Positions 30,866-41,265 of a stretch of 64,000 nt of DNA are shown piece by piece; within the stretch, counting starts at the first letter, position 1, and every line of letters starts with the position of its first letter. The DNA is from Saccharomyces uvarum. Lineage: Eukaryota > Ascomycota > Saccharomycetes > Saccharomycetales > Saccharomycetaceae. The stretch lies in the NCBI GenBank assembly GCA_947243795.1, contig OX365942.1:372001-436000 (forward strand). Reading direction: 5' to 3'. The position numbers and the translations under genes are program-made. The notes under the pieces are model-generated. The model ran no database searches and was not told the DNA's origin. It worked only from the letters and a program-made list of their open reading frames with translations.

Positions 30866-31597
30866 ATGACTGTACAAATTCCAAAACTATTGTTCCTACA
30901 GGGTTTCTTGCAAAACGGTAGGGTTTTCTCGGAAAAATCATCCGGTATTAGAAAACTTCTGAAGAAGGCCAATGTCCAGTGTGACTATATTGATGCGCCT
31001 GTTCTCTTGGAAAAGAAAGACCTGCCATTCGAAATGGATGACGAAAAATGGCAAGCTACTTTGGATGCAGATGTGAACAGAGCTTGGTTCTACCACAGCG
31101 ACATCTCCCACGAATTGGACGTATCTGAGGGTTTGAAGACTGTTGTTGACCACATCAAGGCCAACGGCCCATACGACGGTATTGTCGGTTTCTCCCAAGG
31201 TGCCGCTTTGTCTTCCATCATCACTAACAAGATCACGGAATTGGTTCCAGACCACCCGGAATTCAAAGTCAGTGTGGTCATTTCAGGCTACTCCTTCACC
31301 GAAGCAGACCCGGAACACCCTGGTGAATTGAGAATTACCGAGAAATTCAGAGACTCATTCGCAGTAAAGCCAGACATGAAGACCAAGATGATCTTCATCT
31401 ACGGTGCCTCCGACCAAGCCGTCCCATCCGTTAGATCCAAGTACCTGTATGACATCTACTTGAAGGCCCAAAACGGCAACAAAGAAAAAGTCCAAGCCTA
31501 CGAACATCCAGGTGGCCACATGGTTCCAAACAAGAAGGACATCATCAGACCTATTGTTGAACAAATCGCTGCTTCCCTGCAAGAAACATCTGACTAA
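30866..31597 (+). CDS. FSH1: Fsh1, serine hydrolase
   Basis: Fsh1 is an alpha/beta-hydrolase of the FSH1 family, related to human OVCA2; in yeast it has carboxylesterase/lipase-like activity. The 243-residue frame equals the S. cerevisiae length. Strand beta-1 and the oxyanion region are [11 protein letters not shown] near residues 7-17, the nucleophile elbow is GFSQGAAL with Ser near 110, the acid lies in [11 protein letters not shown] near 180 and the catalytic His in HPGGHMVP near 213-217. All three members of the triad look intact. Codon use is strongly optimal in the second half, suggesting good expression. Confidence 0.95.
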   Translation: MTVQIPKLLFLQGFLQNGRVFSEKSSGIRKLLKKANVQCDYIDAPVLLEKKDLPFEMDDEKWQATLDADVNRAWFYHSDISHELDVSEGLKTVVDHIKANGPYDGIVGFSQGAALSSIITNKITELVPDHPEFKVSVVISGYSFTEADPEHPGELRITEKFRDSFAVKPDMKTKMIFIYGASDQAVPSVRSKYLYDIYLKAQNGNKEKVQAYEHPGGHMVPNKKDIIRPIVEQIAASLQETSD

Positions 31598-32038
31598 GCT
31601 GCGAGCCGCTAGTTATTTGTTTTTTGGATTTATTCGTTATCACACGCAGGGTGTGTGGTGTAAATAGCTGGATACGGTATACATATACATGTTTTTATAG
31701 AACAACTACAAAATTTGTAATTCCTCTCTTTCCTAAGCACGGTTGCATTTGCATGCATGTATTTTATCTGGCCCCGCTCAGCGCGAAAAATCCACCCGGG
31801 GAATTTCAGCGTGGCTTACACAGAGCATATTTAAGAGTGCACTTCTTCTCTTTCTCGAAAGAAGAAAAAACAAATGCAGAGGAAGCATCCGAAAAACAGG
31901 AACTGCAATATCTGTCAGCGTTATTTCTCCACAAGTATTCATCTTAGTCGGTTTCTCGAATTAGCTAGTTATTCTGGCACTGACACGCACCTCAACAATT
32001 ATCAACGACCAAGTTTTTGCATATAGCTTTTATGTTTA
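31598..32038. other. FSH1-SMF2 intergenic region
   Basis: The spacer of 441 bases contains the FSH1 3' end and the SMF2 promoter. A mixed GC patch lies at about 31770-31815. The short open frames here have no recognisable product, and I see no RNA gene. Confidence 0.5.
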
Positions 32039-33700
32039 ATGGTGTCCCAAGAATATGAGCCCATTCAACTGAGCGACGAACTCCCAACAGATAACAATAG
32101 CGACACCAATAGTCATTCGTATGACAACTCCAATAACAATCGCACTCATGAGTCGCCTCGGCGTACAACGGCGCGGCCAGGATCGGCGCCGAGGAGCATA
32201 GTGGGTGCATTGAGGAAGTATTCTAAGTTTATTGGGCCCGGTTTAATGGTCTCTGTATCATACATGGACCCCGGTAATTATAGTACGGCTGTTGCGGCAG
32301 GTTCTGCTCACCGCTACAAGCTTTTATTTTCCGTCTTGGTCTCCAATTTCATGGCTGCATTTTGGCAATACCTCTGTGCCAGACTAGGTGCCGTCACAGG
32401 TCTAGACTTGGCGCAGAATTGTAAAAAGCATTTGCCCTTTGGACTGAATATTACTCTTTACATCCTGGCGGAAATGGCCATTATTGCGACAGATCTGGCC
32501 GAGGTGGTGGGAACCGCCATTTCGCTGAACATCCTATTCCATATACCGCTGGCATTAGGTGTTATTCTCACCGTAGTCGATGTCTTGATTGTTCTGCTCG
32601 CTTACAAACCCAACGGGTCTATGAAAGGCATCAGGGTCTTTGAGGCGTTTGTTTCATTATTAGTGGTTCTTACCGTGGTCTGCTTCACGGTGGAATTGTT
32701 TTACGCTAAATTAGGTCCTGCCAAGGAAATATTCTCAGGCTTTCTCCCCAGCAAAGCCGTCTTCGAAGGTGACGGTCTGTATTTGAGTTTGGCAATTTTA
32801 GGTGCCACAGTGATGCCCCATTCATTGTACTTGGGGTCGGGCGTGGTTCAACCAAGACTAAGAGAGTACGACATCAAGAATGGACATTATTTGCCAGATC
32901 TCGATGATATGGACAACAATCACCATAATTATAGACCTTCTTACGAGGCCATCAGTGAAACTTTGCATTTTACTATAACAGAATTATTGGTTTCTTTGTT
33001 CACCGTAGCACTATTTGTCAACTGTGCCATTCTAATAGTCTCTGGTGCCACATTATATGGAACCACTCAAAACTCAGAAGAAGCTGATTTGTTTTCCATT
33101 TACAACCTGCTATGCAGCTCTCTTTCGAAAGGTGCAGGTACGGTATTCGTGCTGGCATTGTTGTTTTCAGGACAGAGCGCAGGTATCGTGTGTACCTTGA
33201 GTGGACAGATGGTAAGTGAAGGTTTCCTAAACTGGACCGTGTCACCGGCATTGAGAAGATCTGCAACAAGAGCGGTAGCCATCACGCCCTGCTTGATTCT
33301 AGTCCTTGTAGCGGGGCGCAGTGGTCTCTCCGGTGCTCTTAATGCGTCACAAGTGGTGCTTTCTTTACTGTTGCCCTTCGTGTCTGCACCACTGCTCTAC
33401 TTCACTTCAAGCAAGAATATTATGCGCGTACAGCTCAACCCTGGCAAACACCTCTCAAAAACTCCGGACAAGAAAGACGTGGGCCGCCACAACGAAGAAG
33501 ACGAGACCATCGAGCTGGATGAAATGGGCATGGGCAGCAGCTCACAGGACCATGGCTTACTCTCGCCTCCTCCAGAATACATAGATATGAGCAACGGAAC
33601 AATCGTCACCGTGCTCGCAGTCATCGTGTGGCTGATCATTTCGGGCCTAAATTTCTACATGCTGATGGGCTTCACTACGGGCCAAGAGGTCCACCTCTGA
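32039..33700 (+). CDS. SMF2: Smf2, NRAMP manganese transporter
   Basis: Smf2 is a proton-coupled divalent metal transporter of the NRAMP family, held mostly in intracellular vesicles, that supplies manganese to Golgi and mitochondrial enzymes. The frame is 553 residues against about 549 in S. cerevisiae. A polar N-terminus of about 60 residues precedes the first span, which carries the metal-binding DPGNYST motif near residue 78. The TM6 motif appears as GATVMPHSLYLGS near 258-270. A further conserved transport loop GQSAGIVCTLSGQMVSEGF lies near 380. About 11 spans are visible. A second polar loop (residues 475-518) is rich in Asp/Glu. Confidence 0.95.
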   Translation: MVSQEYEPIQLSDELPTDNNSDTNSHSYDNSNNNRTHESPRRTTARPGSAPRSIVGALRKYSKFIGPGLMVSVSYMDPGNYSTAVAAGSAHRYKLLFSVLVSNFMAAFWQYLCARLGAVTGLDLAQNCKKHLPFGLNITLYILAEMAIIATDLAEVVGTAISLNILFHIPLALGVILTVVDVLIVLLAYKPNGSMKGIRVFEAFVSLLVVLTVVCFTVELFYAKLGPAKEIFSGFLPSKAVFEGDGLYLSLAILGATVMPHSLYLGSGVVQPRLREYDIKNGHYLPDLDDMDNNHHNYRPSYEAISETLHFTITELLVSLFTVALFVNCAILIVSGATLYGTTQNSEEADLFSIYNLLCSSLSKGAGTVFVLALLFSGQSAGIVCTLSGQMVSEGFLNWTVSPALRRSATRAVAITPCLILVLVAGRSGLSGALNASQVVLSLLLPFVSAPLLYFTSSKNIMRVQLNPGKHLSKTPDKKDVGRHNEEDETIELDEMGMGSSSQDHGLLSPPPEYIDMSNGTIVTVLAVIVWLIISGLNFYMLMGFTTGQEVHL

Positions 33701-34105
33701 TATAACTTCGTTAACTAGTACTCTTAATACACACTCCATTCATACAGATTTATTAATATTACCTACTACCAACCGTTAATGCAATTGGCGTTTATACTGG
33801 TGGCCTTGTCGCCCCGTACGAGCCAATCAGGGCCCCGCGCGTTATTTCCGCCGCTTGCTGCCTGCTCTGGTTTGAATCTCCCTATGAAAAGGGACCTAAT
33901 TGGTATGGGCAAAGCGTTAATAAAGATCAACAATCGCTTACTTATCAAGGCGGCAGATCTCAGAGTTACCTCATTCCTTCATACCCCAACCGCAGCTCAC
34001 ACATACTTGTTCATTAATACAATTTGAAAATTTGTATCTGAAGTAGAACAGAAGACAAGCAAACAAACTATTGTAATTGACATTATAACGAACTAATATA
34101 CAGCA
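33701..34105 (+). promoter_or_regulatory. COX6 promoter with Hap2/3/4/5-type sites
   Basis: The region before COX6 has TAATTGGT at 33897-33904, an exact TNATTGGT CCAAT-complex site, plus a CCAAT at 33823-33827 and an ATTGG at 33784-33788. COX6 is a known Hap2/3/4/5 target, so control by carbon source and heme is likely. An ATG-started 82-codon frame at 33779-34027 runs through this promoter and is treated as unsupported. Confidence 0.7.
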
Positions 34106-34552
34106 ATGTTATCGAGGGCCATATTCAGAAACCCAGTTATAAATAGAACTCTTTTGAGTGCCAGACCTGCCGTTTACACTGCGACCAGATTGACCAGGAG
34201 TTCGTTGATTCAGAGCAGGAAGTATTCTGACGCACACGACGAAGAAACCTTCGAGGAATTCACCGCAAGATACGAAAAGGAGTTTGATGAAGCTTACGAC
34301 TTGTTCGAAGTGCAAAGAGTGTTGAACAACTGTTTCTCTTACGATTTGGTGCCTGCTCCGGCAGTCATCGAAAAGGCTTTAAGAGCCGCCAGAAGAGTCA
34401 ATGACTTGCCGACCGCCATCAGAGTGTTTGAAGCTTTGAAATACAAGGTCGAGAATGAAGACCAATACAAGGCCTACTTGGATGAACTGAAGGATGTCAG
34501 AAAAGAGCTGGGCGTTCCCTTAAAGGAAGAGCTATTTCCAAGCTCTTCCTGA
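34106..34552 (+). CDS. COX6: Cox6, cytochrome c oxidase subunit VI
   Basis: This nuclear-encoded subunit of mitochondrial complex IV is the homologue of mammalian Cox5A. The 148-residue precursor, the S. cerevisiae length, begins with a basic presequence (MLSRAIFRNPVINRTLLSARP) of about 40 residues. The mature domain starts near SDAHDEETFEEFTARYEKEF and contains the helical repeats FEVQRVLNNCFSYDLVPAPAVIEKALRAARRVNDL (shown in part, near residues 69-105) typical of the family. Upstream CCAAT elements support respiration-linked control. The ORF is intact. Confidence 0.97.
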   Translation: MLSRAIFRNPVINRTLLSARPAVYTATRLTRSSLIQSRKYSDAHDEETFEEFTARYEKEFDEAYDLFEVQRVLNNCFSYDLVPAPAVIEKALRAARRVNDLPTAIRVFEALKYKVENEDQYKAYLDELKDVRKELGVPLKEELFPSSS

Positions 34553-35284
34553 TCGTCATGAAAAAGCTACCCCACAACGTTTGTAGTTGTGTTGTCTGTT
34601 TTTTATTATTTGTGGAAACCCTCCCCATTTGGAATAAGATTCGTATTTATTTTGTAAAACGATTTTAGTTTCTATTTTTTTTCTTTCCCTTTTGTCTTAT
34701 TATTTGTTTTACCCTTGATGAATATTCATCTATTCAGAAACTAATAATTGAAAATGAACGGTAAGAATTCCAAAAGGAGAAAATAGAAAAAATAGAAAAA
34801 AGAATATTTAAATTTAACCATTATGATCTCCAACATTTTTTTTGTCTAATTCCTTTTAACAAATTATATCATTGGTGATAAAGGCTGGTCACAGATTACC
34901 TTTGATATCTTTTGTTAATAGCTTTTTTGTACGCTATCGGATGGAAAGAATAATGAAAGGAAATTTTACGGGAAAAAATAAAAAGATAATTAAATAACTA
35001 TATAAAGAAACAAAAACTTGGTTACTTCTGAACTACCACTCGGTTATCTATCATTTGGTTTATTTTTATTGCTCATCGCTATATTATTCTGACATATTGT
35101 TAATGTCACTTCATACTAAAACTGCGGGAAGATTTTCTTGAAAAAAAAATTTTCCACTAGAGCTCATCGCAAAATTTGAAAAGTAGTGAAAATATTTGTA
35201 TGCTGTTTTAAAGAATAGTGTGTTTAACTAAAAACATTTGGAAACAGGCAGACAAACCCCACATTCCTGAATATAAAGTATAAG
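34553..35284. promoter_or_regulatory. COX6-CIC1 intergenic region with RRPE and PAC
   Basis: This 732-base AT-rich spacer has the COX6 3' end and the CIC1 promoter. An RRPE-like tract AAAAAAAAATTTTC is at 35141-35154 and a PAC box GCTCATCGC at 35162-35170, spaced about eight bases apart and about 115 bases before CIC1. That pair marks ribosome-biogenesis genes. No RNA gene is seen in the rest. Confidence 0.7.
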
Positions 35285-36415
35285 ATGGCTAGGAAAACTA
35301 ATTCAAAGAAATCCACACCTGTGAATACACCAACCAAGCAAAAAAAGAAGGTCGCTGAAAAGAAACCTTCCACGATTATTCCAACGGAAAGAATAACTAA
35401 AGCTGTTGATGAACTAATAAAATACACCTCCAAGTCCCAAGAAAACGACAAGGAAGATGAAAAGAATGGTAAGAAACAACTGTTGGAAGATGATGAGGCG
35501 GAATTGAAAAAAGATTTACAATTAATCGTAGTGAATAACAAATCATTTACCGGTACTTCCAAATCGTTCAAATTGAAATTGCTGAACATTAAGCATTCTC
35601 TTTATAAGCCTTGGAAGGAAGCCAGCTTGACCGCTGTCAAAGATTTCAAAACTTTATTAATCTTAAAGGATTCTGACATCAAAAAGGTATCGGAAGATAA
35701 TTTATTCGATAAATTGGACTCTGAAGGCATCAAAATCGATGAAATTATCTGCGGTAAAGATTTGAAAACTGTTTACAAAGCTTACGAGGCTAGAAGTGCT
35801 TTCATTTCCCAATTTTCTTTGATCTTGGCCGATGACAGTATAGTTACATCTTTGCCAAAACTAATGGGTGTTAAGGCTTACAACAAAGTGGAAACTACTC
35901 CAGTAGCAATTAGAACACAAGCAAACAAGGAATTCTCATTGACCACTTTGACAAACAACATCAAGAAGGTATATTTAAATCAATTACCTATCAAACTGCC
36001 AAGAGGTACCACTTTGAATGTTCATTTAGGTAATTTGGAATGGTTAAAGCCAGAAGAGTTCGTAGATAACATTGTATCAGTCTCTGAACAATTAATCAAG
36101 GGATTCCCAATCAGATCGGTTTTCATTAAAACCAACAAATCACCTGTATTGCCATTGTATTACAACCAAGACGTTCTAGATGAACTTGTCGCTAAGAAGG
36201 AAAAGACTCAAGAAAACACAGAAGATGATATGGTCACCATTGATGGTGTTCAAGTTCATCTATCTACTTTCAACAAGGGTTTGATGGAAATCGCTAACCC
36301 TACTGAGTTGGGTGCAATCTTCTCTAGACAGATCAACAGTGCTAAAAAGAGAACTTCTGATGAACTTGAGAAGGAGTCTAGTGAATCTAAAACCGTCAAG
36401 AAAGCTAAGAATTAA
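35285..36415 (+). CDS. CIC1: Cic1/Nsa3, 60S ribosome biogenesis factor
   Basis: Cic1 binds pre-60S particles and is needed for processing of 27S pre-rRNA (ITS2); it was first described as a proteasome adaptor. The 376 residues equal the S. cerevisiae length. A lysine-rich N-terminus (KKSTPVNTPTKQKKK near 8-22) should act as a nuclear/nucleolar signal. The middle (about 95-300) is a ribosomal-L1-like domain, with LPKLMGVKAYNKVETTPVAI near residues 191-210. The C-terminus is basic and Ser-rich. The promoter carries PAC and RRPE motifs, matching the regulon. Confidence 0.94.
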   Translation: MARKTNSKKSTPVNTPTKQKKKVAEKKPSTIIPTERITKAVDELIKYTSKSQENDKEDEKNGKKQLLEDDEAELKKDLQLIVVNNKSFTGTSKSFKLKLLNIKHSLYKPWKEASLTAVKDFKTLLILKDSDIKKVSEDNLFDKLDSEGIKIDEIICGKDLKTVYKAYEARSAFISQFSLILADDSIVTSLPKLMGVKAYNKVETTPVAIRTQANKEFSLTTLTNNIKKVYLNQLPIKLPRGTTLNVHLGNLEWLKPEEFVDNIVSVSEQLIKGFPIRSVFIKTNKSPVLPLYYNQDVLDELVAKKEKTQENTEDDMVTIDGVQVHLSTFNKGLMEIANPTELGAIFSRQINSAKKRTSDELEKESSESKTVKKAKN

Positions 36416-36958
36416 TGTGCTTTATCATTTTTTTTCTTTCCTTTCATTTTAGCTTAAGTTTTCATAGAGTGCGCATATGTATATATCTATATATGTTTTA
36501 AGTGTATATTAAATATAAAGTCATTACCTGAATATTGGATTCTTCGTCCACATAGTTTTTAGATCTTATAGTATGTGATAGTAGTTTTCACACTTTTTTT
36601 TGTTTAGCGTTTTAATAATGCTTAAAAAGTGACATTAAAGGACAAAATATAATGTTGAAATATAATATCCGTTTGAAACACAGAAGGGATAGTACGTTTG
36701 ATAATTAACCCATTTTGAAAAGCCTTTGACAGGAGAGAAAGAAAAGAAACAGAAAGTAGCAATAAAAAGGATTTTTCCTCATCTTTAAACCATTTATACC
36801 TTATTTAAATATTTATTATCATTAATATATATTTGAGAATTGACAAACTGCACAATCCCTAAACGCACCAAACCGGAGCATTTAAATCCAACCTTTTCTT
36901 TCAAAGTTTCATCTAGCAAATGAATAACTGAATTGAAGTTTGACGATTACTTATTTAT
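36416..36958. other. CIC1-CUP1 convergent intergenic region
   Basis: This 543-base AT-rich spacer lies between the 3' ends of CIC1 and CUP1. In S. cerevisiae the amplified CUP1 unit begins near here. I found no second CUP1 copy, no partial RSC30 copy and no perfect 11-base replication-origin consensus in it. Confidence 0.5.
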
Positions 36959-37141
36959 TTATGCCGAGCAGCATGGCTTCTTGGTCTTTTCAGACTTGTT
37001 ACCACAGGGGCATTTGTCATCACTATTACAGCCAGTTGGACAGTTGCACGATTTTTGACATTGTTCGTTGGTTTTGCAACTACCACATTGGCATTGACAT
37101 TGGTGGCCTTCGTTTTGGAAATTAATTAGTTCGCTGAACAT
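36959..37141 (-). CDS. CUP1: Cup1 copper metallothionein (single copy)
   Basis: Cup1 is a small cytosolic protein that chelates copper (and cadmium) through cysteine thiolates. The 60-residue frame begins MFSELINFQNEGH, has 12 cysteines in CxC and CxxC spacing (CQCQCGSC, CPTGC, CPCG) and ends KKPCCSA, one residue shorter than in S. cerevisiae. The first eight residues resemble the part removed from the mature S. cerevisiae protein. Only one copy exists here between CIC1 and RSC30, unlike the tandem array of S288C. The promoter has conserved Ace1 and Hsf1 sites. In-frame alternatives on the plus strand are shadows. Confidence 0.97.
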   Translation of the reverse strand: MFSELINFQNEGHQCQCQCGSCKTNEQCQKSCNCPTGCNSDDKCPCGNKSEKTKKPCCSA

Positions 37142-37583
37142 TTTAGGAGATTGATTAAATGGATGTTTTGTTTTTGATTATTCTTTTGAATCATAACAGC
37201 AGAAAGAAACATTTATGAATTTGAAAGAATATCTGGTTATTTTGCTTCTTCTTTTATATGCTTTTGCCGTTCCATCTTGTACTGGTAGCTCTTTTTGCTG
37301 GTACCTCTCAGCGGAAAAAACGCATCGGCCTTTTGGCTTCTAGAAGAAATGTCAGCAAAAGCATCTCGAATAGTGACAGCAGTAATACCTTTCTTAAATT
37401 AATCAGCCATAAAGCTCAAAAAAAAAAATGGCCATTACAGAAGCGCACAGACAATGATAAAAGTCAACCATGTAAACCTATACACATATATAAAGAAAAT
37501 AATACAAAAGTGTTTAAATACAAATACGTACATGTACATATGCACGTATAGCGTCCAAGTATTGGTAATAGGACCCCCTCCTT
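37142..37583 (-). promoter_or_regulatory. CUP1 promoter: Ace1 sites, heat-shock element and TATA
   Basis: Read on the minus strand toward CUP1, the region shows TTTTGCTG (37360-37353), an HSE core TTCTAGAA (37345-37338), TTTCCGCTG (37317-37309), a reversed Ace1 site TTTTTGCTGG (plus strand 37292-37301) and a TATAAAAG box (37258-37251), about 110 bases before the ATG. The order and spacing match the S. cerevisiae CUP1 UAS as I remember it, so copper induction by Ace1/Cup2 and heat or stress induction by Hsf1 are expected. Confidence 0.88.
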
Positions 37584-40232
37584 CTACTTATAAAATGCAT
37601 CATAGAAATCATTGAAGTTTGCCGTAGTAATCCCTAAATTGTCTGATTCCAAATCCTTGTCAATAATAATATTTTTTTGGAAAATTTCTCTTTCCATTAA
37701 GAAATCCGAAATTTCTTTAAACTTCAAATAGGTTCTGTTTAGTTCGTTGATCGGAAACTTTAAGAGAACGTTTTTGTTCTTTGCTGACTGACTATAATCC
37801 GTAGCATTGTTATTATTGGAGTTTCTTGCAAAATTTTGTTTTTTCTTGCTGAATCTCAACATATACTTGATCGAATCCAAAGCCTTGTTGAAGCTTTTGA
37901 TAGCTTTGAAGTCTCCGTTGGGATTCATTTCGTTTCTTAAGAAAGATACGATAATTTCTAACTTTTTCAAAATTTCTAAAATTTTGTCGTGAATCAATAG
38001 CAATTGAACATTAATTTCCTCATTAGAAAGATTTTTATAAAACTCGTCATATAATATTACTTCACAACGTTGGAAAATGGCAAAAGTTATCACTATGAAA
38101 TTCTGCAGGATTTGAACAAACTGGTCCGTGGACAAAAATTCATTACCGTTTGCGTGGAAACGATGATCGCCATTTAAGAATGACCTTATTGATTTAATAG
38201 GAAAAATAAAATTGAATGAGATTGAATAAAAAATATGCATGGAACTAATGATGTTCATCAAGTTCTTTGCGCATTTTTCATTGCTTTGTGTTTTGTTATT
38301 GTTAGACAGCTGTTGTGCTGTCATCGATAAGGATGACTCGTTTTGAATGAAAAGGAAAAAATTTGCGTAGACTATGGTATTAATAAAGTTTAAGATATTA
38401 TTCCAATCTATATTGGCCTCGTTACCATTCGAACTTAATAATTTCTTCACCCCTGTAGTCAATGTTCCTAGTAAGCTTTCAACTTTGGATAAATTTACTG
38501 GCAAATAGAAGGGAATATTTTGTAGAATATTTATCAATTTTGTTTGTGTTTCCAACAATTTTAAATCGTTAGCAATTAAAGGTATATCATTTGCATCCAT
38601 GATAGAAGGTATTGGCGATAAATTTTCAATGGTGGATACCATGAATGAGGATTGACCTAGAAGTGAATGCCTCAAATAATACATCTTTTTTAAAAAATGT
38701 AATAATCCAAAATCCTGTATCTGGAAGCTTAACAAACAATGCAAGTCTTCGTCTAAGTTTGACTTGCGATCATCGTGTATGCTTAGAGTTTCATAAAACT
38801 TCGCTATGGCAATGAACTTGATTGTTTCTTCGTCATAAGATTTCAGGTCTATCAGTTTGATCCGGCTTCGGATCAACTTTGAATTATTCATTAATTCCGA
38901 GACGTTAAAAGAGGTGGCTTGTTTATTGAATAAAGTCATTGAATCATTCAACATTAGCAGAACTACGTTCAATTGGCCTAGTTTAGCTAATTGAGATAAT
39001 GATAAATCGATTGTCGAGAAGGATTGGTCAGACTCATCATCGGAGAAAAACCCATTAACGAAGTCCAATAAGTCCGATTTTTTAAATATCGGCAGGAAGT
39101 CTCCAAAACTTAGATTCTCGGCAGATTCAGAGTCCAATGCCTTGACAATTGTCGGTTTTGATGGTAACTTAACTTTATCAATTTCCGCAAACATTTTGTG
39201 ATCATTATCATTACCTGGGCTCAATTTGAACTGATTGATATGGCAAATATCGTGCAAAATGTTATAGAACTTGAAGAGATAATTATCTCTTAGGATAATG
39301 AAATTTTTGGTGAAAAGAAAATTTGGAGTGTCCTTCAATGGTTTCACCTGAACCAAACTTTGGACATCTGTTATTGTTAAGGCTGTAAAATACTTTTGCG
39401 ACGACAGAGAGGAAGCCGAATTTGGAAGATCCGATTCGGCTCCCTTACCGTTGGCCAAGCCTTTCTTGTAGCCATGACCCATCTTAGTGATTTTGTTCGT
39501 GGTGGCACTACTAGTGATTAGATTAGATTTTTCTTTTAAACTTTTCAACTGCAAATTTTGTAAGTCAATCAACTTGGTTCTCAAAAACTCCATTTCCTTG
39601 AGCAAGACTTCTTCTTGGGTGAACGGAGAAGTCATTAGATCGAAAATTGCTGAGTCTTGATTCAAGCTCATATTGAAAGAGTATGGGTTGTCCGTATAAT
39701 CAAAGTTCTGAGCGTTGATCAGTTGTAGTCGCGTATTGTATTCTCTGATTTGGTCCATGGAGGGCACATCAGGACTATCGTTTCTCACAATGCTGCTGGC
39801 GTGAGCAGTATTGTTCACGTTACTGCTGATTTGAGGAGGAGCGGTAATATTGCTAGTAGTGGTATTTTGGTAGCTAGCGGTCTTGTTCCACTGCGCGCTG
39901 GTGTCTATAGCAGAGGTAAAGGTGAAGTTAGAAGGGTCCACTGACGTCTGCATGATCGGGTACTGGGTCTGAATCATTACGTTTTTCTGACTCCCACCGT
40001 TTCCCTGATTGAAATGGTTGGTGGTACCTTGACCGTTGCCATGCGTGGAGATCCCGGACGCAGAAGGCACAGCTACCATCTTACCGGGCCCGTCCGGATA
40101 GAAACAATCCGGCTTGTTGTACTTGACGCAATTCCCACATATCGGTTTTGCCCTGTCGCACCCGATCTTTCTCTTCCTGCACTGGGTGCAAGCAGGCGGC
40201 TTCCTCACTTTTCTCACTTGAATGTCCATCAT
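37584..40232 (-). CDS. RSC30: Rsc30, zinc-cluster subunit of the RSC chromatin remodeller
   Basis: Rsc30 is a DNA-binding subunit of the RSC complex, paired with Rsc3. The ATG at 40232 (MMDIQVRKVRKPPACTQCRKRK) gives 882 residues, one fewer than in S. cerevisiae; the frame extends two more codons only through TTG. The Zn2Cys6 cluster occupies residues about 15-43 with all six cysteines. The rest is a long, Asn/Ser/Thr-rich and helical fungal-transcription-factor-like region, more diverged than neighbouring genes. In S. cerevisiae part of this gene is duplicated with CUP1; here it is whole and single. Confidence 0.94.
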   Translation of the reverse strand: MMDIQVRKVRKPPACTQCRKRKIGCDRAKPICGNCVKYNKPDCFYPDGPGKMVAVPSASGISTHGNGQGTTNHFNQGNGGSQKNVMIQTQYPIMQTSVDPSNFTFTSAIDTSAQWNKTASYQNTTTSNITAPPQISSNVNNTAHASSIVRNDSPDVPSMDQIREYNTRLQLINAQNFDYTDNPYSFNMSLNQDSAIFDLMTSPFTQEEVLLKEMEFLRTKLIDLQNLQLKSLKEKSNLITSSATTNKITKMGHGYKKGLANGKGAESDLPNSASSLSSQKYFTALTITDVQSLVQVKPLKDTPNFLFTKNFIILRDNYLFKFYNILHDICHINQFKLSPGNDNDHKMFAEIDKVKLPSKPTIVKALDSESAENLSFGDFLPIFKKSDLLDFVNGFFSDDESDQSFSTIDLSLSQLAKLGQLNVVLLMLNDSMTLFNKQATSFNVSELMNNSKLIRSRIKLIDLKSYDEETIKFIAIAKFYETLSIHDDRKSNLDEDLHCLLSFQIQDFGLLHFLKKMYYLRHSLLGQSSFMVSTIENLSPIPSIMDANDIPLIANDLKLLETQTKLINILQNIPFYLPVNLSKVESLLGTLTTGVKKLLSSNGNEANIDWNNILNFINTIVYANFFLFIQNESSLSMTAQQLSNNNKTQSNEKCAKNLMNIISSMHIFYSISFNFIFPIKSIRSFLNGDHRFHANGNEFLSTDQFVQILQNFIVITFAIFQRCEVILYDEFYKNLSNEEINVQLLLIHDKILEILKKLEIIVSFLRNEMNPNGDFKAIKSFNKALDSIKYMLRFSKKKQNFARNSNNNNATDYSQSAKNKNVLLKFPINELNRTYLKFKEISDFLMEREIFQKNIIIDKDLESDNLGITTANFNDFYDAFYK

Positions 40233-40647
40233 GGTCAAAAAGAAACAGCAACGCTACAGCACTAGTCACAGCAGACAACACCAATGCTCCTCTCGCACAT
40301 TGGCAGACTCCATTCAAATAACAACAACTTCTTCTTGTTCTTCCTCTCTTTGCATCGTTTCTGCAAAAATATCACGCTGTACGAGCTGGGATGCATAAGG
40401 GTCAACCACGATCTACGGTTGGTACTAAGACCATCTTCAGAACAGCAGCGTGGGTAATCTAACTGGCCCATTGGTTGCTATACCGGATGCCACCTGTGAG
40501 CCAGACAGGCTCAGCTTTGCTTTGTTCCCGGAGGGCGCACACGCAAGACAACCTTTTTGTCAATTAAATTAAAATATCATAAATTATATTACTCAATCAC
40601 AGATGTCTATATAAGTATAAGTATATTATCAGTGTCGCCCCCCACAC
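40233..40647. other. RSC30 promoter / CPR2 3' region
   Basis: Both flanking genes are on the minus strand. The 415-base spacer includes a short inverted GCCAGACAGGCTCAGC-like GC patch around 40499-40515. No RNA gene or clear factor site is recognised. Confidence 0.45.
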
Positions 40648-41265
40648 TCACGAAGAAAGTTTGGGGGTCCATTCGCCACAGTCTGCAATCTTGACTGGTT
40701 CCACGGGCATGTCCTTGGAGTCCCTGGCAACGTGCTGGATGTAATTGACTACGTCCATACCGTCCACCACTTGGCCGAAGACCACATGTTTGCCGTCAAG
40801 CCACGATGTCTCGTCCGCGGTGGTGATGAAGAATTGTGACCCGTTGGTGTCCTTGCCCCGGTTGGCCATCGACAGCCTGCCCTTGCGATCGTGCTTCAAG
40901 GTGAAGTTCTCGTCGGGGAACATATCTCCGTAGATGGACTTGCCTCCCACACCTGTACCGTGGGTGAAGTCGCCTCCCTGGATCATAAAGTTGGGGATCA
41001 CTCTGTGAAAAGTGGACTCGATGAACCCCTTCTTGGAGTTCGTAGTGGTGCTCAGCTTGTAGAAGTTCTTGGCAGTTTTGGGACAGATTTTCCCGTATAA
41101 CCCAATGACAATCTTGCCGACTTTGTTTTCACCATGCTCGATATCGAAAAACACCTTTTGCGTAATCACCTCATCTTCTTGATCTATCAACTCACCCACG
41201 TTAGACGCGATTACGTTAGCGCTAAGAAGCAGCAGCAGCCAGTACCACAAGCCATACACTTTCAT
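40648..41265 (-). CDS. CPR2: Cpr2, secreted/ER cyclophilin
   Basis: Cpr2 is a peptidyl-prolyl cis-trans isomerase of the secretory pathway. The 205-residue frame, the S. cerevisiae length, opens with a signal peptide ([21 protein letters not shown]). The cyclophilin domain follows from about residue 35, with the active-site [15 protein letters not shown] near 86-100, GSQFFITT near 142 and the Trp of [10 protein letters not shown] near 155. There is no HDEL-type ending (it ends TPKLSS), fitting a protein that is not actively retrieved to the ER. The catalytic Arg-Phe-Gln set looks intact. Confidence 0.95.
   Translation of the reverse strand: MKVYGLWYWLLLLLSANVIASNVGELIDQEDEVITQKVFFDIEHGENKVGKIVIGLYGKICPKTAKNFYKLSTTTNSKKGFIESTFHRVIPNFMIQGGDFTHGTGVGGKSIYGDMFPDENFTLKHDRKGRLSMANRGKDTNGSQFFITTADETSWLDGKHVVFGQVVDGMDVVNYIQHVARDSKDMPVEPVKIADCGEWTPKLSS

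Noticed and set aside
30549-30941. 130-codon antisense frame at the FSH1 5' end
   Set aside because: It lies opposite the FSH1 coding start and an AT-rich spacer and has composition expected from chance.
33779-34027. 82-codon ATG frame in the COX6 promoter
   Set aside because: It overlaps the CCAAT-type sites, has no family features, and nothing supports it without conservation data; a small gene is possible but unproven.
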